From: CANKHA01 sp034668785
Lineage (GTDB): Bacteria; Pseudomonadota; Alphaproteobacteria; Rhizobiales; Xanthobacteraceae
NCBI GenBank assembly: GCA_034668785.1
Contig: JAXDOS010000203.1
Coordinates: forward strand, 1 to 35,616
Direction of reading: 5' to 3'
DNA: 35,616 nt
The notes under the pieces were generated by a model. That model worked only from the letters and a program-made list of their open reading frames with translations, ran no database searches and was not told the DNA's origin. Shown here one piece after another: positions 23,199-32,495 of this stretch (positions are counted from its first letter, which is position 1; the number at the start of each line of letters is the position of its first letter). The position numbers and the translations under genes were made by a program.

Positions 23199-26100
23199 AT
23201 GCCGCGTTCTCCCGCTGAGCTTTTATTTTCCGGCAAGCCGCTGACGCTGGCCGGCGTCCCCGACGGCGCACAGGGCATGGTCGTGTCCGACCTCGCCCGG
23301 GCGATCGCGGCGCGTGACAAGCCGCCGGCGACAAGCTTGGTGGTCGTTTGCCGCGACGGGCCGCGTATGACGGCGCTGTCTCGTGCGTTGGGATTTTTCG
23401 CGCCGGATATATCCGTGCTGGAACTTCCGGCCTGGGACTGCCTTCCCTACGACCGTGTATCGCCGCACCCTTCCATCGTCGCACAGCGCATGACCGCGCT
23501 GTCGCGGCTGGCCCGCGTGAAAGGCAGCGAGCGGCCTTCGATCCTGCTCACGACTGTCAATGCCGCGCTCCAGCGCGTTCCGGCGAAAGAGATCATCGGC
23601 CACCAGGCGTTGTCGGCTGCTCCGGGCAATCTGCTCGATATGGAGGGCGTCACCCGCTGGCTGGAGCTGAACGGTTTCGTCCGCGCCTCCACCGTGCGCG
23701 AGCCAGGCGATTACGCCGTGCGCGGTGGGATCGTCGATCTGTTTGCTCCGGGCATGGACCAGCCGGTGCGCCTGGATTTCTTCGGCGATACGCTGGAATC
23801 GATCCGCAGCTTCGATCCGGAAACGCAGCGCAGCGAGGATAGCTTGCGCGCGCTCGATCTTGTGCCCGTGGCGGAATTCCAGCTTGTCACGGAAACGATC
23901 CGGCGCTTTCGGCAGGGCTATGTCAAAATCTTCGGCGCGCCGGCGCCCGACGATCAGCTTTACGCCGCGGTGAGCGAGGGACGGCGTTATCCAGGGATGG
24001 AGCACTGGCTGCCGCTGTTCCATGAGCGGCTGGATACGGTGTTCGACTATGTACCGGGCTCGCCGGTGGTGCTGGAGCCCTTGGCGGAAGAGGCGGCGCA
24101 CGAGCGCTTCACTCAGATCACGGATTATTACGACGCTCGGCGCGAGGCCATCGAGGCGCATGCGGCGGGTCCGATCTATAAGCCGTTGCCGCCGGACCGG
24201 CTGTATCTGACCGAAGCGCAGTGGCGCGAACGCTTGGACTCGGGCGCTTTGGCGCGGCTGACCCCCTTTGCGGTGCCGGAAGGCTCGAGCGAAGTGATCG
24301 ACATCGGCGCGCGGCAGGGCCGCACCTTTGCCGCCGAACGTGCCGAAGCCGGGGCCAATGTCTTCGATGCCGTGCGCGAACACGTGCAAAAATTACAAGC
24401 TGCCGAAAAACGCGTCGCCATCGCCATGTGGAGCGAGGGCTCGCGCGAACGCATGAGCCACGTGCTCGCCGACCACAAGCTCGCGAACCTCGCTCCCGTT
24501 TCGTCCTGGACGCAATTCCTGGCGCTGCAGAAGTTCAATATCGCGCTGGCGACGCTCGGGCTGGAGGCCGGCTTCGAGACGGCCGACGTCGCCCTCATCA
24601 GCGAGCAGGACATCTTGGGCGACCGTCTGGTGCGGCCGCGCCGCTCGGCGCGCCGAGCGGAGAATTTCATCGCCGAAGTGACGAGCCTTTCCGCCGGCGA
24701 TCTCGTTGTGCATGTCGATCATGGCATCGGGCGTTTCGTCGGCCTGAAAGCTATCGAAGCTGCCGGGGCGCCGCACGACTGCCTCGAAATCCACTACGCC
24801 GGCGGCGACAAGCTGTTCCTGCCGGTTGAGAACATCGAGCTGCTGTCGCGCTACGGCTCCGAGGAAGCCGGCGTCGAGCTTGACCGCCTCGGCGGCACCG
24901 GCTGGCAGACGCGCAAGGCGCGGATGAAAGCGCGCATCCGCGAGATGGCGGCGGAACTGCTCAAGATCGCCGCGGCGCGGCAGTTGCACGCGGCGGCGCG
25001 CCTCAATGTCGGCGCGGGTCTTTACGACGAGTTCGCCGCCGGATTTCCCTATGAGGAGACGGAAGACCAGCAGGCGTCCATCGACGCGGTGCTGACGGAT
25101 TTAGGCACCGGCCGCCCGATGGATCGCCTCGTCTGCGGCGACGTCGGCTTTGGCAAGACCGAGGTGGCGCTGCGCGCCGCCTTTGTCACGGCCATCAACG
25201 GCAAGCAGGTGGCCGTGGTGGCGCCGACGACGTTGCTGTCGCGCCAGCATACCAAGACCTTCACTGAGCGGTTCCGGGGATTTCCTATCAATATTGGGCA
25301 GGCCTCGCGGCTGGTGTCGGGCCCCGATCTCGCCAAGGTGAAGAAGGGGCTCGCCGAAGGCGGCGTCGATATCGTCGTCGGCACCCATGCGTTGCTTGGC
25401 AAGGCGATCCGTTTCAAAGACCTCGGCCTTGTGATCGTCGACGAGGAGCAGCATTTCGGCGTCGCGCATAAGGAGCGGCTCAAGCAACTGCGCGCCGAGG
25501 TACACGTGCTGACGCTGACGGCGACGCCGATACCGCGCACCTTGCAGCTTGCACTGAGTGGCGTGCGCGATCTCTCGATCATCGCCTCGCCGCCAGTCGA
25601 TCGCCTCGCGGTGCGCACTTTCGTCGCGCCCTTCGATCCATTGATCGTGCGTGAGGCGCTATTGCGCGAACGCTACCGCGGCGGCCAGGCTTTTTATGTT
25701 TGCCCGCGCATCGAGGATTTGGCCGAGGCCAAAAGCTTCCTCGAAAAGAACGTGCCGGAAGTCCGCGTCGCCGTTGCGCATGGGCAAATGCCCTCGGCGA
25801 TGCTCGAGGACATCATGTCCGCCTTCTACGACGGCAAATACGACGTGTTGCTGTCGACGACCATTGTCGAATCCGGGCTGGATATTCCGACCGCCAATAC
25901 CTTGATCGTGCATCGCGCCGATATGTTTGGGCTGTCGCAGCTCTATCAGCTGCGCGGCCGTGTCGGCCGGGCGAAAATCCGCGCCTATGCGCTGTTTACG
26001 CTGCCGCCGGAAAAGAAGATCACGCCGCAAGCCGAACGGCGGCTGAGTGTGCTGCAATCCCTCGATACGCTCGGCGCGGGCTTCCAGCTTGCTTCCCACG

Positions 26101-26708
26101 ATCTCGACATTCGCGGTGCCGGCAATCTGCTTGGCGAAGAGCAATCGGGTCACATCAAGGAAGTCGGTTTCGAACTTTACCAGCAAATGCTGGAGGAGGC
26201 GGTGCTGAGCCTAAAGGCCGGCATCACCACGCCCGTTGCCGACACATGGTCGCCGCAGATCACTGTCGGGACACCAGTGCTCATTCCGGAAGAATACGTG
26301 GCCGATCTTTCGGTGCGGCTCGCGCTTTATCGCCGGCTGGCGGAAATCGAGGACGAACGCGAGATTGACGCCTTCGGCGCCGAAATGGTCGACCGTTTCG
26401 GCAAGCTGCCCGACGAAGTCGAGCATCTATTGCAGATTGTCGCCATCAAGGCACTGTGCCGCCGGGCCAATGTGGAAAAGGTGGATGCCGGTCCTAAAGG
26501 CGTGGTGTTTTCCTTCCGCGACAACACCTTTGCTAATCCGGAAGGTCTCGTCGGCTTTATTCGCGAGCAGGGCGTTGGCGCGCGCGTGCGGCCTGATATG
26601 AAGGTCGTGTTCTTCGATGAATGGGAAACGCCGGTGCGGCGGCTGAAAGGCACGACCGCGATTTTGCGCACGCTGGCAAAGATCGCCGAGCGTGCCAAGG
26701 CGGCGTGA
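23199..26708 (+). CDS. mfd: Transcription-repair coupling factor Mfd
   Basis: A 1169-residue ATP-driven translocase that removes RNA polymerase stalled at DNA damage and recruits UvrA for nucleotide excision repair. The order is an N-terminal UvrB-like region, a CarD-like polymerase-interaction domain (about residues 495-560, with LSAGDLVVHVDHGIGRFVGL), and SF2 translocase domains (about 600-960) with Walker A GDVGFGKTEVAL, DEEQHFG, TATPIPRTL and QLRGRVGRA. A C-terminal autoregulatory domain (about 1010-1110) ends the protein. Length and motifs are typical and no gap is seen. The ATG at 23199 directly follows the sdhE stop, so translation is probably coupled. Confidence 0.97.
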   Translation: MPRSPAELLFSGKPLTLAGVPDGAQGMVVSDLARAIAARDKPPATSLVVVCRDGPRMTALSRALGFFAPDISVLELPAWDCLPYDRVSPHPSIVAQRMTALSRLARVKGSERPSILLTTVNAALQRVPAKEIIGHQALSAAPGNLLDMEGVTRWLELNGFVRASTVREPGDYAVRGGIVDLFAPGMDQPVRLDFFGDTLESIRSFDPETQRSEDSLRALDLVPVAEFQLVTETIRRFRQGYVKIFGAPAPDDQLYAAVSEGRRYPGMEHWLPLFHERLDTVFDYVPGSPVVLEPLAEEAAHERFTQITDYYDARREAIEAHAAGPIYKPLPPDRLYLTEAQWRERLDSGALARLTPFAVPEGSSEVIDIGARQGRTFAAERAEAGANVFDAVREHVQKLQAAEKRVAIAMWSEGSRERMSHVLADHKLANLAPVSSWTQFLALQKFNIALATLGLEAGFETADVALISEQDILGDRLVRPRRSARRAENFIAEVTSLSAGDLVVHVDHGIGRFVGLKAIEAAGAPHDCLEIHYAGGDKLFLPVENIELLSRYGSEEAGVELDRLGGTGWQTRKARMKARIREMAAELLKIAAARQLHAAARLNVGAGLYDEFAAGFPYEETEDQQASIDAVLTDLGTGRPMDRLVCGDVGFGKTEVALRAAFVTAINGKQVAVVAPTTLLSRQHTKTFTERFRGFPINIGQASRLVSGPDLAKVKKGLAEGGVDIVVGTHALLGKAIRFKDLGLVIVDEEQHFGVAHKERLKQLRAEVHVLTLTATPIPRTLQLALSGVRDLSIIASPPVDRLAVRTFVAPFDPLIVREALLRERYRGGQAFYVCPRIEDLAEAKSFLEKNVPEVRVAVAHGQMPSAMLEDIMSAFYDGKYDVLLSTTIVESGLDIPTANTLIVHRADMFGLSQLYQLRGRVGRAKIRAYALFTLPPEKKITPQAERRLSVLQSLDTLGAGFQLASHDLDIRGAGNLLGEEQSGHIKEVGFELYQQMLEEAVLSLKAGITTPVADTWSPQITVGTPVLIPEEYVADLSVRLALYRRLAEIEDEREIDAFGAEMVDRFGKLPDEVEHLLQIVAIKALCRRANVEKVDAGPKGVVFSFRDNTFANPEGLVGFIREQGVGARVRPDMKVVFFDEWETPVRRLKGTTAILRTLAKIAERAKAA

Positions 26709-26936
26709 CGTTGGACAGCAGCCCTTCGGCCGCACTCATGGATTGACCGACGCTGTCTATCTAACTACCTTTGGTGGTATTGAGGATTTTGGAGAGCGTG
26801 ACGCGAGCCTATCAAGCCCAATGCTAGGCCACGAGACGGCCGGCGCTAAGCAATTGCAAGGCATTCCTCTCAGTCGGGCGTAATCGTGGGCTGGGCGGAT
26901 AAATCGATCCTTTGGAAATAAAGAGGGGGAGGTGTT

Positions 26937-27446
26937 ATGAGCATCGCGCGTGTGAGTGGGCAATGGGGAAAGCAGGTCGCCGTGGCTGCGGCGCCAAATC
27001 TAAAGGGGGTCGCGCCGCCGACCGGGGCCGCTGGTACAGTCAACAATGAACGTTTCGAAGCCCTCACCAAATACGTCCCGACCGAAACGATCACCATCTT
27101 TGTTGCGCTCATGTCGGCTCTGCAGGCCATTGCAAAGCTCAAACCAAATGCATTCGATATGAGTTTCTGGGCCTGGATTATTTATGTTGCTTGCGCCATT
27201 CTCACGCCAGTTCTGGTATGGGCAATCGCTTACGCGGCGTTTCGTGAAGCCGCGCGTAAAACCGGCGCTGCCAACGATTCATTCGTCCGCCCGACTTTCC
27301 GCATGATCGCCGCTACAATTGCATTTTTGATTTGGGCGTTGGCGGTGCCCGGGTTATTGGACAGTGCGATCGGCCAGATCCTGGCCGGTGTGGGTGCTGT
27401 CGTCGTTTCTACGTTCTTATCATTGGGCGAAAAAATCTTCGAATAG
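26937..27446 (+). CDS. Orphan multi-pass membrane protein, unknown function
   Basis: A 169-residue protein with a soluble Ala/Gly-rich start (about 1-35), then NNERFEALTKYVPTETITIF leading into about four membrane segments (about 52-68, 77-102, 122-141 and 146-162). It ends LSLGEKIFE. A strong GGGGGAGG ribosome site lies a few bases before the ATG, which supports expression. Its codon use looks less GC-biased than its neighbours (for example GTC AAC AAT GAA CGT TTC), a possible sign of acquisition. It stands alone between mfd and the convergent GGDEF-like gene. The charged-aromatic motif KYVPTE ahead of the first helix may be a useful search seed. No function can be assigned. Confidence 0.65.
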   Translation: MSIARVSGQWGKQVAVAAAPNLKGVAPPTGAAGTVNNERFEALTKYVPTETITIFVALMSALQAIAKLKPNAFDMSFWAWIIYVACAILTPVLVWAIAYAAFREAARKTGAANDSFVRPTFRMIAATIAFLIWALAVPGLLDSAIGQILAGVGAVVVSTFLSLGEKIFE

Positions 27447-27472
27447 CGAGGTAACCCGCCTCGAGTGGGCGT

Positions 27473-28747
27473 TTAGATGGCGGCGAAAGTCGCGGCGCCC
27501 ACGCGTGCGATGAGGCTATCGATCGTATCGGTCGATTTCAGAGTTCCGAGCGTGATGTTGGTTTCGAGCTTCGGCTGTCCTTGATCCGACGTCAGCATCG
27601 TATGCCTGAGCACGCTCGCGATCCGCCGCGCGATGACGTTGGCGGCCTTGAGATCGGTTCCCGTAAACACGCAAAGGATCGAGCCGTCCACGCCCTGGCA
27701 GGCGAAATCGATGTTGCGGATAATGCGGCTGACCAGACGCGCCGTGTCCATGCCGGTGCGATCGTCGACGGCGGGTTCGAATGAAAAGCGCGCCAGCGAA
27801 AGACTGACGCCGCGTTTGCAGGCGTCGCCGAGCGCGCGCGACATATCCCGCCAGAAGGCGTCGCGGGTGAGAAGGCCGGTCTGGGTGTCGATTAGACCCT
27901 CGGAATCCAGCGTCTTCAAGAAACGCTTCAGCCGAGCGTCAAACGCATGCAGGCGAACCAAAGGGAGCATCCAGTCGATCAGACTGCCGGGGGCGCCTTC
28001 GATGCGCTCCAGATTGACCAGCTGTGGGCCGAATTCCGCCAGCAGGTCGGGCGTGCCACCCGCGATGGCGACCGGAAGATCGCGAAAGCGCGAGTCCTCG
28101 GCGATAACGGTCAGAAGAGCTTCCACGACCCGCGTGCTGAAGCCGTCGCCGATCACCACACCGTCGACATCGCGCGAATTCAGGTAGCGGCCCGCCGTTT
28201 CCACGCTCAACGCGCCGATCAGGCCGACGCGCTCGCCCACGGCGACCGCAAGCGCCGGATATGATCCGCCGCGTCCGGCGACGAGAACGGTGGCATCGTC
28301 GATCGGGTCGGTGGCCGGGAGAGCCGGCGCGGCGCTACCGGCTTGGCTACTGGCCGTTTCCGCGCGCCGCAACACTGTCTCATGCAGCGAACGCACCCGC
28401 AGCGCGGTCCGCAGCCGCGCAACGAGGCGGCCCGCCGAGGCATCGGCATCAATAGGTAGCGCGCCAGGAATAGCCAGCTCTAGATCGCCCCGTGTCCGGC
28501 CGATCAGCGGAATAAAGGCACCGTTCCGGGTCTTGATCTGCAAGCTCAACGTTCGCGCCGCCTTGAGATTGGAAGCAGGACCGGGTTCCGCCAGCACGAT
28601 GGCGGATGGTTGCACGGCGACGAAGGCGGCGGGTGCGTCGGTCCAGGCCGCCTCGACAATGGGGAAAGCTCCTGCCGCGCCCAAGGCGTCGACGAGGTCG
28701 GTCGCCGGGTTGTCAGCGACGACAATCATCGGGCCTTGCAGAGACAT
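27473..28747 (-). CDS. Divergent GGDEF-family protein with degenerate active site
   Basis: A 424-residue protein. The N-terminus (about 5-120) and a middle part (about 150-265) each resemble alpha/beta receiver-like folds but lack the phosphorylatable Asp context (MIVVADNPAT; TVLVAGRGGSY). The C-terminal domain begins with the GGDEF entry motif DTQTGLLTRDAFWRDMSRAL (287-306), but where GGDEF is expected the sequence is GVDGSILCVF (352-361). Diguanylate cyclase activity is therefore unlikely, and binding or scaffolding is more probable. A probable cytoplasmic protein; no membrane segment. It starts 77 bp downstream of the ANL-family stop on the same strand. Confidence 0.7.
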   Translation of the reverse strand: MSLQGPMIVVADNPATDLVDALGAAGAFPIVEAAWTDAPAAFVAVQPSAIVLAEPGPASNLKAARTLSLQIKTRNGAFIPLIGRTRGDLELAIPGALPIDADASAGRLVARLRTALRVRSLHETVLRRAETASSQAGSAAPALPATDPIDDATVLVAGRGGSYPALAVAVGERVGLIGALSVETAGRYLNSRDVDGVVIGDGFSTRVVEALLTVIAEDSRFRDLPVAIAGGTPDLLAEFGPQLVNLERIEGAPGSLIDWMLPLVRLHAFDARLKRFLKTLDSEGLIDTQTGLLTRDAFWRDMSRALGDACKRGVSLSLARFSFEPAVDDRTGMDTARLVSRIIRNIDFACQGVDGSILCVFTGTDLKAANVIARRIASVLRHTMLTSDQGQPKLETNITLGTLKSTDTIDSLIARVGAATFAAI

Positions 28748-28824
28748 GCGGCACGCGCTCGTTGATAAAAAATAACCTTACGCGAACCGCTGTTAATGGC
28801 CCGTCAACGGAGCTGAAGATTTGC

Positions 28825-30342
28825 TCAGCGGACGCCGAACGCCGCAACGATGAGCGGATTGACGCCGCGCCCGGCAAGCTCTGCCTGCACTGTCGCGGCG
28901 TTTGTAGCGGCGCCGCAAAGCCGGTGACCACACAGCGGGTCGGGCAACGCAATAATGTGGTCCGCGCCGGCGACGCTGGCGAGTTCGTTGAGGTTTGATA
29001 ACGCGAATAAGTAACCACCGACGCCGACCATTCCCGCAGGCGGTCCAGTGACGATCACCGCCTTGGTGTCAGGATCGGCGCGGCAAGTATAGCCTGTGTC
29101 ACCGACGCCATCGGCAGCGTCGGAATCGTCCATGCGTCTGGCCTCCGGAAAGAAGGAATGTCGCGGCACCATCGGACCGCCCATGGCGATGGTTCCTATT
29201 TCGGTGCGCCGCAACTCGCCGACGAGAACCCCGCCGGGAGCGCCGCGCGGTGCGTTGATCGTGCCCAAAGAAAGTGGCGCAGGTCCGCCATCGGCACCGC
29301 GGCGCATGGCGATCACGCCAGTCTCACCAAACGCGAGAACATCAACCAACGCGATATTGTTGCTGTGCCATCCGGTGGTGTTCAAACATTCCGGCGAGCG
29401 CCACAAGGCCATAACGATCTTCAAGCCGCTCGATGCCGCCAGGTAACCGGCATCAGCCAACCGGGACATGACAGGACCCGGCAAGACGGCGGCGTCGCAG
29501 CGGTGCTCGCGAAGCTGTGCCGCGAAGACATCGGCGTCAAAGGGCTGGTGCAATGCAAGGGTGCCGCCGGTCAGGAGCCAAGGCAGCAGGGTCAATGCCA
29601 ATCCCGCGAAAGACGACGGAGCAAGTGCCGATAGGAAGGTGGCATCCTGCTCGAAGCCGCCTTCAAGAAAGACGGCAACACCACCTGCGATGATTTCCAG
29701 GTGATTGCGAGCGATGGGCACAAAGCCGTCGCGCGACACGTCCCAGGTGATGACCGCGATATGGGCGGCGGGATTGTCCCGCTCGATCCGCGGCAGCGAC
29801 TCGGGTTTTGCCATGTAGAGGTCGTCGAGCGGCACCACGCCGTCAGGCAGATTGCCACCGAAGGCGCAGACATAACGGATCGAAAAAAGTTCCGCGGCGG
29901 CATCCATGGCGGCGCCAGCATGATCGGCCGACCCGACATGGCCGCAGGTGATTAGGGCTTTGGCGCCGAGGCGGCGCAGCGCATTGGTCATCTCGCTTCG
30001 GCGCCACAGCAGCGGCAGCGGAGCCGCAATCATCCCGGCGCGCAGCACGCCAAGCAGTGTCAGCACGCTTTCCACCGTGTTCGGCAACTGGATGCCGACG
30101 ATGGCGTCGGTACGCAAGCCAAGCTGAAGCAGTCGCTCCGCAATGGCGGATATCATCCGGTCGGCTTCCGCGTACGTCAGGCGGCGCGGCGCGCCGTCGG
30201 TAAATGTTTCGCGGTCAGGCGGGTCGGCGAGCGCGATCACACCGGGACGCCGCAATGCGGCGCGGCGAAAGAGGTCATCAAGCGTGTCGGGACCCCGTAG
30301 AGCGGAAGCGGCCGTCGCCTGTGATGGATTACCGAGTATCAA
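28825..30342 (-). CDS. ANL-superfamily acyl-CoA synthetase-like protein with lost P-loop
   Basis: About 505 residues with the fold of AMP-forming acyl-CoA synthetases: LTYAEADRMISAIAERLLQLG near the N-terminus, the VGIQLPNTVESVLTLLGVLRAG segment, FGETG in place of YGxTE, and a hinge-like GMVGVGGYLFALSNLNEL. The nucleotide P-loop, usually SSGTTGxPKG, is replaced by TWDVSRDGFVPIARNH (29701-29745). The usual TGD that holds the ribose reads TGY (in GDTGYTCR). No C-terminal catalytic lysine motif was found. Adenylation is therefore doubtful, so this may be a binding or regulatory pseudo-enzyme. The start is uncertain: TTG at 30342 lies 10 bases after the upstream stop; a TTG at 30426 would overlap the upstream gene. 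Confidence 0.65.
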   Translation of the reverse strand: MILGNPSQATAASALRGPDTLDDLFRRAALRRPGVIALADPPDRETFTDGAPRRLTYAEADRMISAIAERLLQLGLRTDAIVGIQLPNTVESVLTLLGVLRAGMIAAPLPLLWRRSEMTNALRRLGAKALITCGHVGSADHAGAAMDAAAELFSIRYVCAFGGNLPDGVVPLDDLYMAKPESLPRIERDNPAAHIAVITWDVSRDGFVPIARNHLEIIAGGVAVFLEGGFEQDATFLSALAPSSFAGLALTLLPWLLTGGTLALHQPFDADVFAAQLREHRCDAAVLPGPVMSRLADAGYLAASSGLKIVMALWRSPECLNTTGWHSNNIALVDVLAFGETGVIAMRRGADGGPAPLSLGTINAPRGAPGGVLVGELRRTEIGTIAMGGPMVPRHSFFPEARRMDDSDAADGVGDTGYTCRADPDTKAVIVTGPPAGMVGVGGYLFALSNLNELASVAGADHIIALPDPLCGHRLCGAATNAATVQAELAGRGVNPLIVAAFGVR

Positions 30343-30352
30343 GCCAACAGCC

Positions 30353-32227
30353 TCATGGGGTCGGCGGCCTGCGCCACCAGGTCTCGGGGAGATAGCCGAA
30401 CAGCGAGGTCGTGGCCGGGCGAGCAATCGAAGACCAATGCGCCACCCATTGATCGGGGATGTCGTACAGCGGAACCGCGTAGCTGCCCGAGATCAAGATG
30501 CGATCCAGTGCGCGCACCGCGGCGACGAACTCTGTGCGGTTCTCAGTCTTCAACAATGCCGCGATCATCGCATCGACAGCCGGACTTTTGACGCCCATGT
30601 AATTGCGGGTGCCGTCGGCGTCGGCCGCCGCCGAGCTCCAGTAAAAACTCTGCTCGTTTCCCGGCGAGAGCGATTGGTCCCAGCGAAACAAGACCATGTC
30701 GAAATCGTAGCTTACCCGCCGGCGGTCATACTGCACGGGGTCGGGCGAGCGGACACGCGTGTCGACACCGGCGCGCTTAAGTGTTTGCGAGAACCAGAGC
30801 GCCAGCCGTTCCTCATCGCGGTTCGCCACCATGATCTCGAAGCTAAAAGGCGCGCCGGTGGCGCGGCTGACGAGTTCGGTACCGTGCAGATCGTAGCCGG
30901 CCGCGGTGAATAGTTCGAGCGCACGGCGCAATGTCGTCCGGTCGCGTCCGGAACCATCGGTGATGGGCGGCGACCATGTGCCGTCGAGCACATCGGCGCG
31001 TACCGCGCCGGGGAAGGGTGCAAGCAAGGCGCGCTCACGCGCCTCGGCGGGACGGCCATGCGCCGACAGTTCAGAGCCTTCAAAATAGCTGGCCAAAGCG
31101 CCGTAAAGACCGGAATAGAGATTGTGGTTGACCCACGCGAAATCGTAGAGCAGCGCGATGGCTTGGCGCAGGCGAATGTCCGCGAAGATCGGCCGGCGCG
31201 TATTGAAGACGAAAAAGAAACTCGGTTTCGGCCAGCCGGTGGAAAAACTCTCTTTGATCACGCGACCCTCGCGCAGCGCCGGGAAATCATAGCCGGTCGC
31301 CCAGCGCGAGGAATCGATCTCCACGCGCATGTCATAGAGGCCTTTCTTGAAAGCCTCGAAATGCGAATTGGCGTCGCGATAGTAATCGAATCTGATTTCG
31401 TCGAAATTGAAGAGCCCCCGCGTTATCGGTAGGTCGCGGCCCCAATAATTCGGATTGCGCTTGAGCGTGACGCTCTGTCCCGGTCTGACGTCGGCGAGCA
31501 TATAAGGACCGCTGCCGACGATTGGGTCGAACGATGTCTCCTCGAAGGTATCGACATTGATGGCGTGCTTCGGCAGCACCGGCATCAGGCCGAGGATCAG
31601 CGGCAATTCGCGATCGTCGCTTCCAGAAAGATCGAAACGCACCGCGCCGTCGGCGATAATTTCCGCCTTGGCGACCTTGCCGTAGTAGAGCCGGTGATTG
31701 GGATGGCCTTTGTCGCGCAGCAGTTGCCAGGAGAACAATACATCGTCCGGCGTCACCGGCTTGCCGTCGGAAAACCGCGCGGCGGGATCGAGCGTGAAGG
31801 TCACATAGCTGCGCCGATCATCGGTCTCGATGGAGCGGGCGAGCAATCCATAAAGCGTGAAAGGCTCGTCGAAGCCGCGCGCCATCAATGGTTCGACCAC
31901 GTACCCATTGACCACCGAGGAGCCGCGAAAGGCAATCGGAGAGAGACCTTTGGCGGTGAAGGGATTGAGGGTGTCGAAGCTGCCGAGGATGCCGTAGGTG
32001 ATCCGGCCACCTTTCAGCGCGTCGGGATTGGCATAGGGCAGGTGGGCGAAGCCATCCGGCAAGGCTGGATCGCCGTGCATGGCAATCGCATGCATCGTCC
32101 GCGCCGATGCGTTTTCGCTCGAGACGCCTCCGGCAACAAGGGAGAGAGACAGGGCGAGCATACCCCGCGTAGCGATCTGCCAGGACACCGGCAGACATGG
32201 CATGGTTCGAAGCCGGCGGATGACCAC
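30353..32227 (-). CDS. Periplasmic peptide-type solute-binding protein, family 5 (YejA-like)
   Basis: A 624-residue secreted binding protein of the SBP_bac_5 family, which captures peptides or similar solutes for an ABC importer. A basic start (VIRRLR) and hydrophobic stretch (GMLALSLSLVAGGV) form the signal peptide. The mature part has HAIAMHGDPALPDGFAHLPYANPDALKGG, ITYGILGSFDTLNPFT, the RFSDGKPVTPDDVLFSW signature and KRNPNYWGRDLP. This layout fits the YejA group better than DppA or OppA. No permease or ATPase genes adjoin it, so any transporter is encoded elsewhere. The GTG at 32227 or ATG at 32203 could start it; neither has a strong ribosome site. It is the first gene of a probable three-gene minus-strand unit. 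Confidence 0.85.
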   Translation of the reverse strand: MVIRRLRTMPCLPVSWQIATRGMLALSLSLVAGGVSSENASARTMHAIAMHGDPALPDGFAHLPYANPDALKGGRITYGILGSFDTLNPFTAKGLSPIAFRGSSVVNGYVVEPLMARGFDEPFTLYGLLARSIETDDRRSYVTFTLDPAARFSDGKPVTPDDVLFSWQLLRDKGHPNHRLYYGKVAKAEIIADGAVRFDLSGSDDRELPLILGLMPVLPKHAINVDTFEETSFDPIVGSGPYMLADVRPGQSVTLKRNPNYWGRDLPITRGLFNFDEIRFDYYRDANSHFEAFKKGLYDMRVEIDSSRWATGYDFPALREGRVIKESFSTGWPKPSFFFVFNTRRPIFADIRLRQAIALLYDFAWVNHNLYSGLYGALASYFEGSELSAHGRPAEARERALLAPFPGAVRADVLDGTWSPPITDGSGRDRTTLRRALELFTAAGYDLHGTELVSRATGAPFSFEIMVANRDEERLALWFSQTLKRAGVDTRVRSPDPVQYDRRRVSYDFDMVLFRWDQSLSPGNEQSFYWSSAAADADGTRNYMGVKSPAVDAMIAALLKTENRTEFVAAVRALDRILISGSYAVPLYDIPDQWVAHWSSIARPATTSLFGYLPETWWRRPPTP

Positions 32228-32495
32228 GGTCGCTACCGTTGTTGATTCGGGACGCTCCTGCTCTATTTATCACACACGCGTTGCGGCTCCGATCCGCGGT
32301 AGCGGACTGGGCGCGGGGCTGTTTTGTCATCCCAATCGTCACTTGGACGCTTTATCAACGGCTCGATTCCGGCTATCACGTCAGCTTCATTTGTCACGCT
32401 AATGCCTCATTTAGCGCTGACAGACCGACTATATGGGGGCGCCCGTTCGAATAGGCTTTGCAGCCATGAGAGCGGCAAGAAGAGGACTACATCTC

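Noticed and set aside
23223..24389. A 388-codon minus-strand open frame over mfd
   Set aside because: The plus-strand frame encodes clear Mfd motifs over the same bases, and the antisense product has no domain pattern.
26692..26883. A 63-codon plus-strand frame overlapping the mfd end
   Set aside because: It has no good ribosome site or domain and partly overlaps mfd; the rest of 26709-26936 shows nothing I can support.
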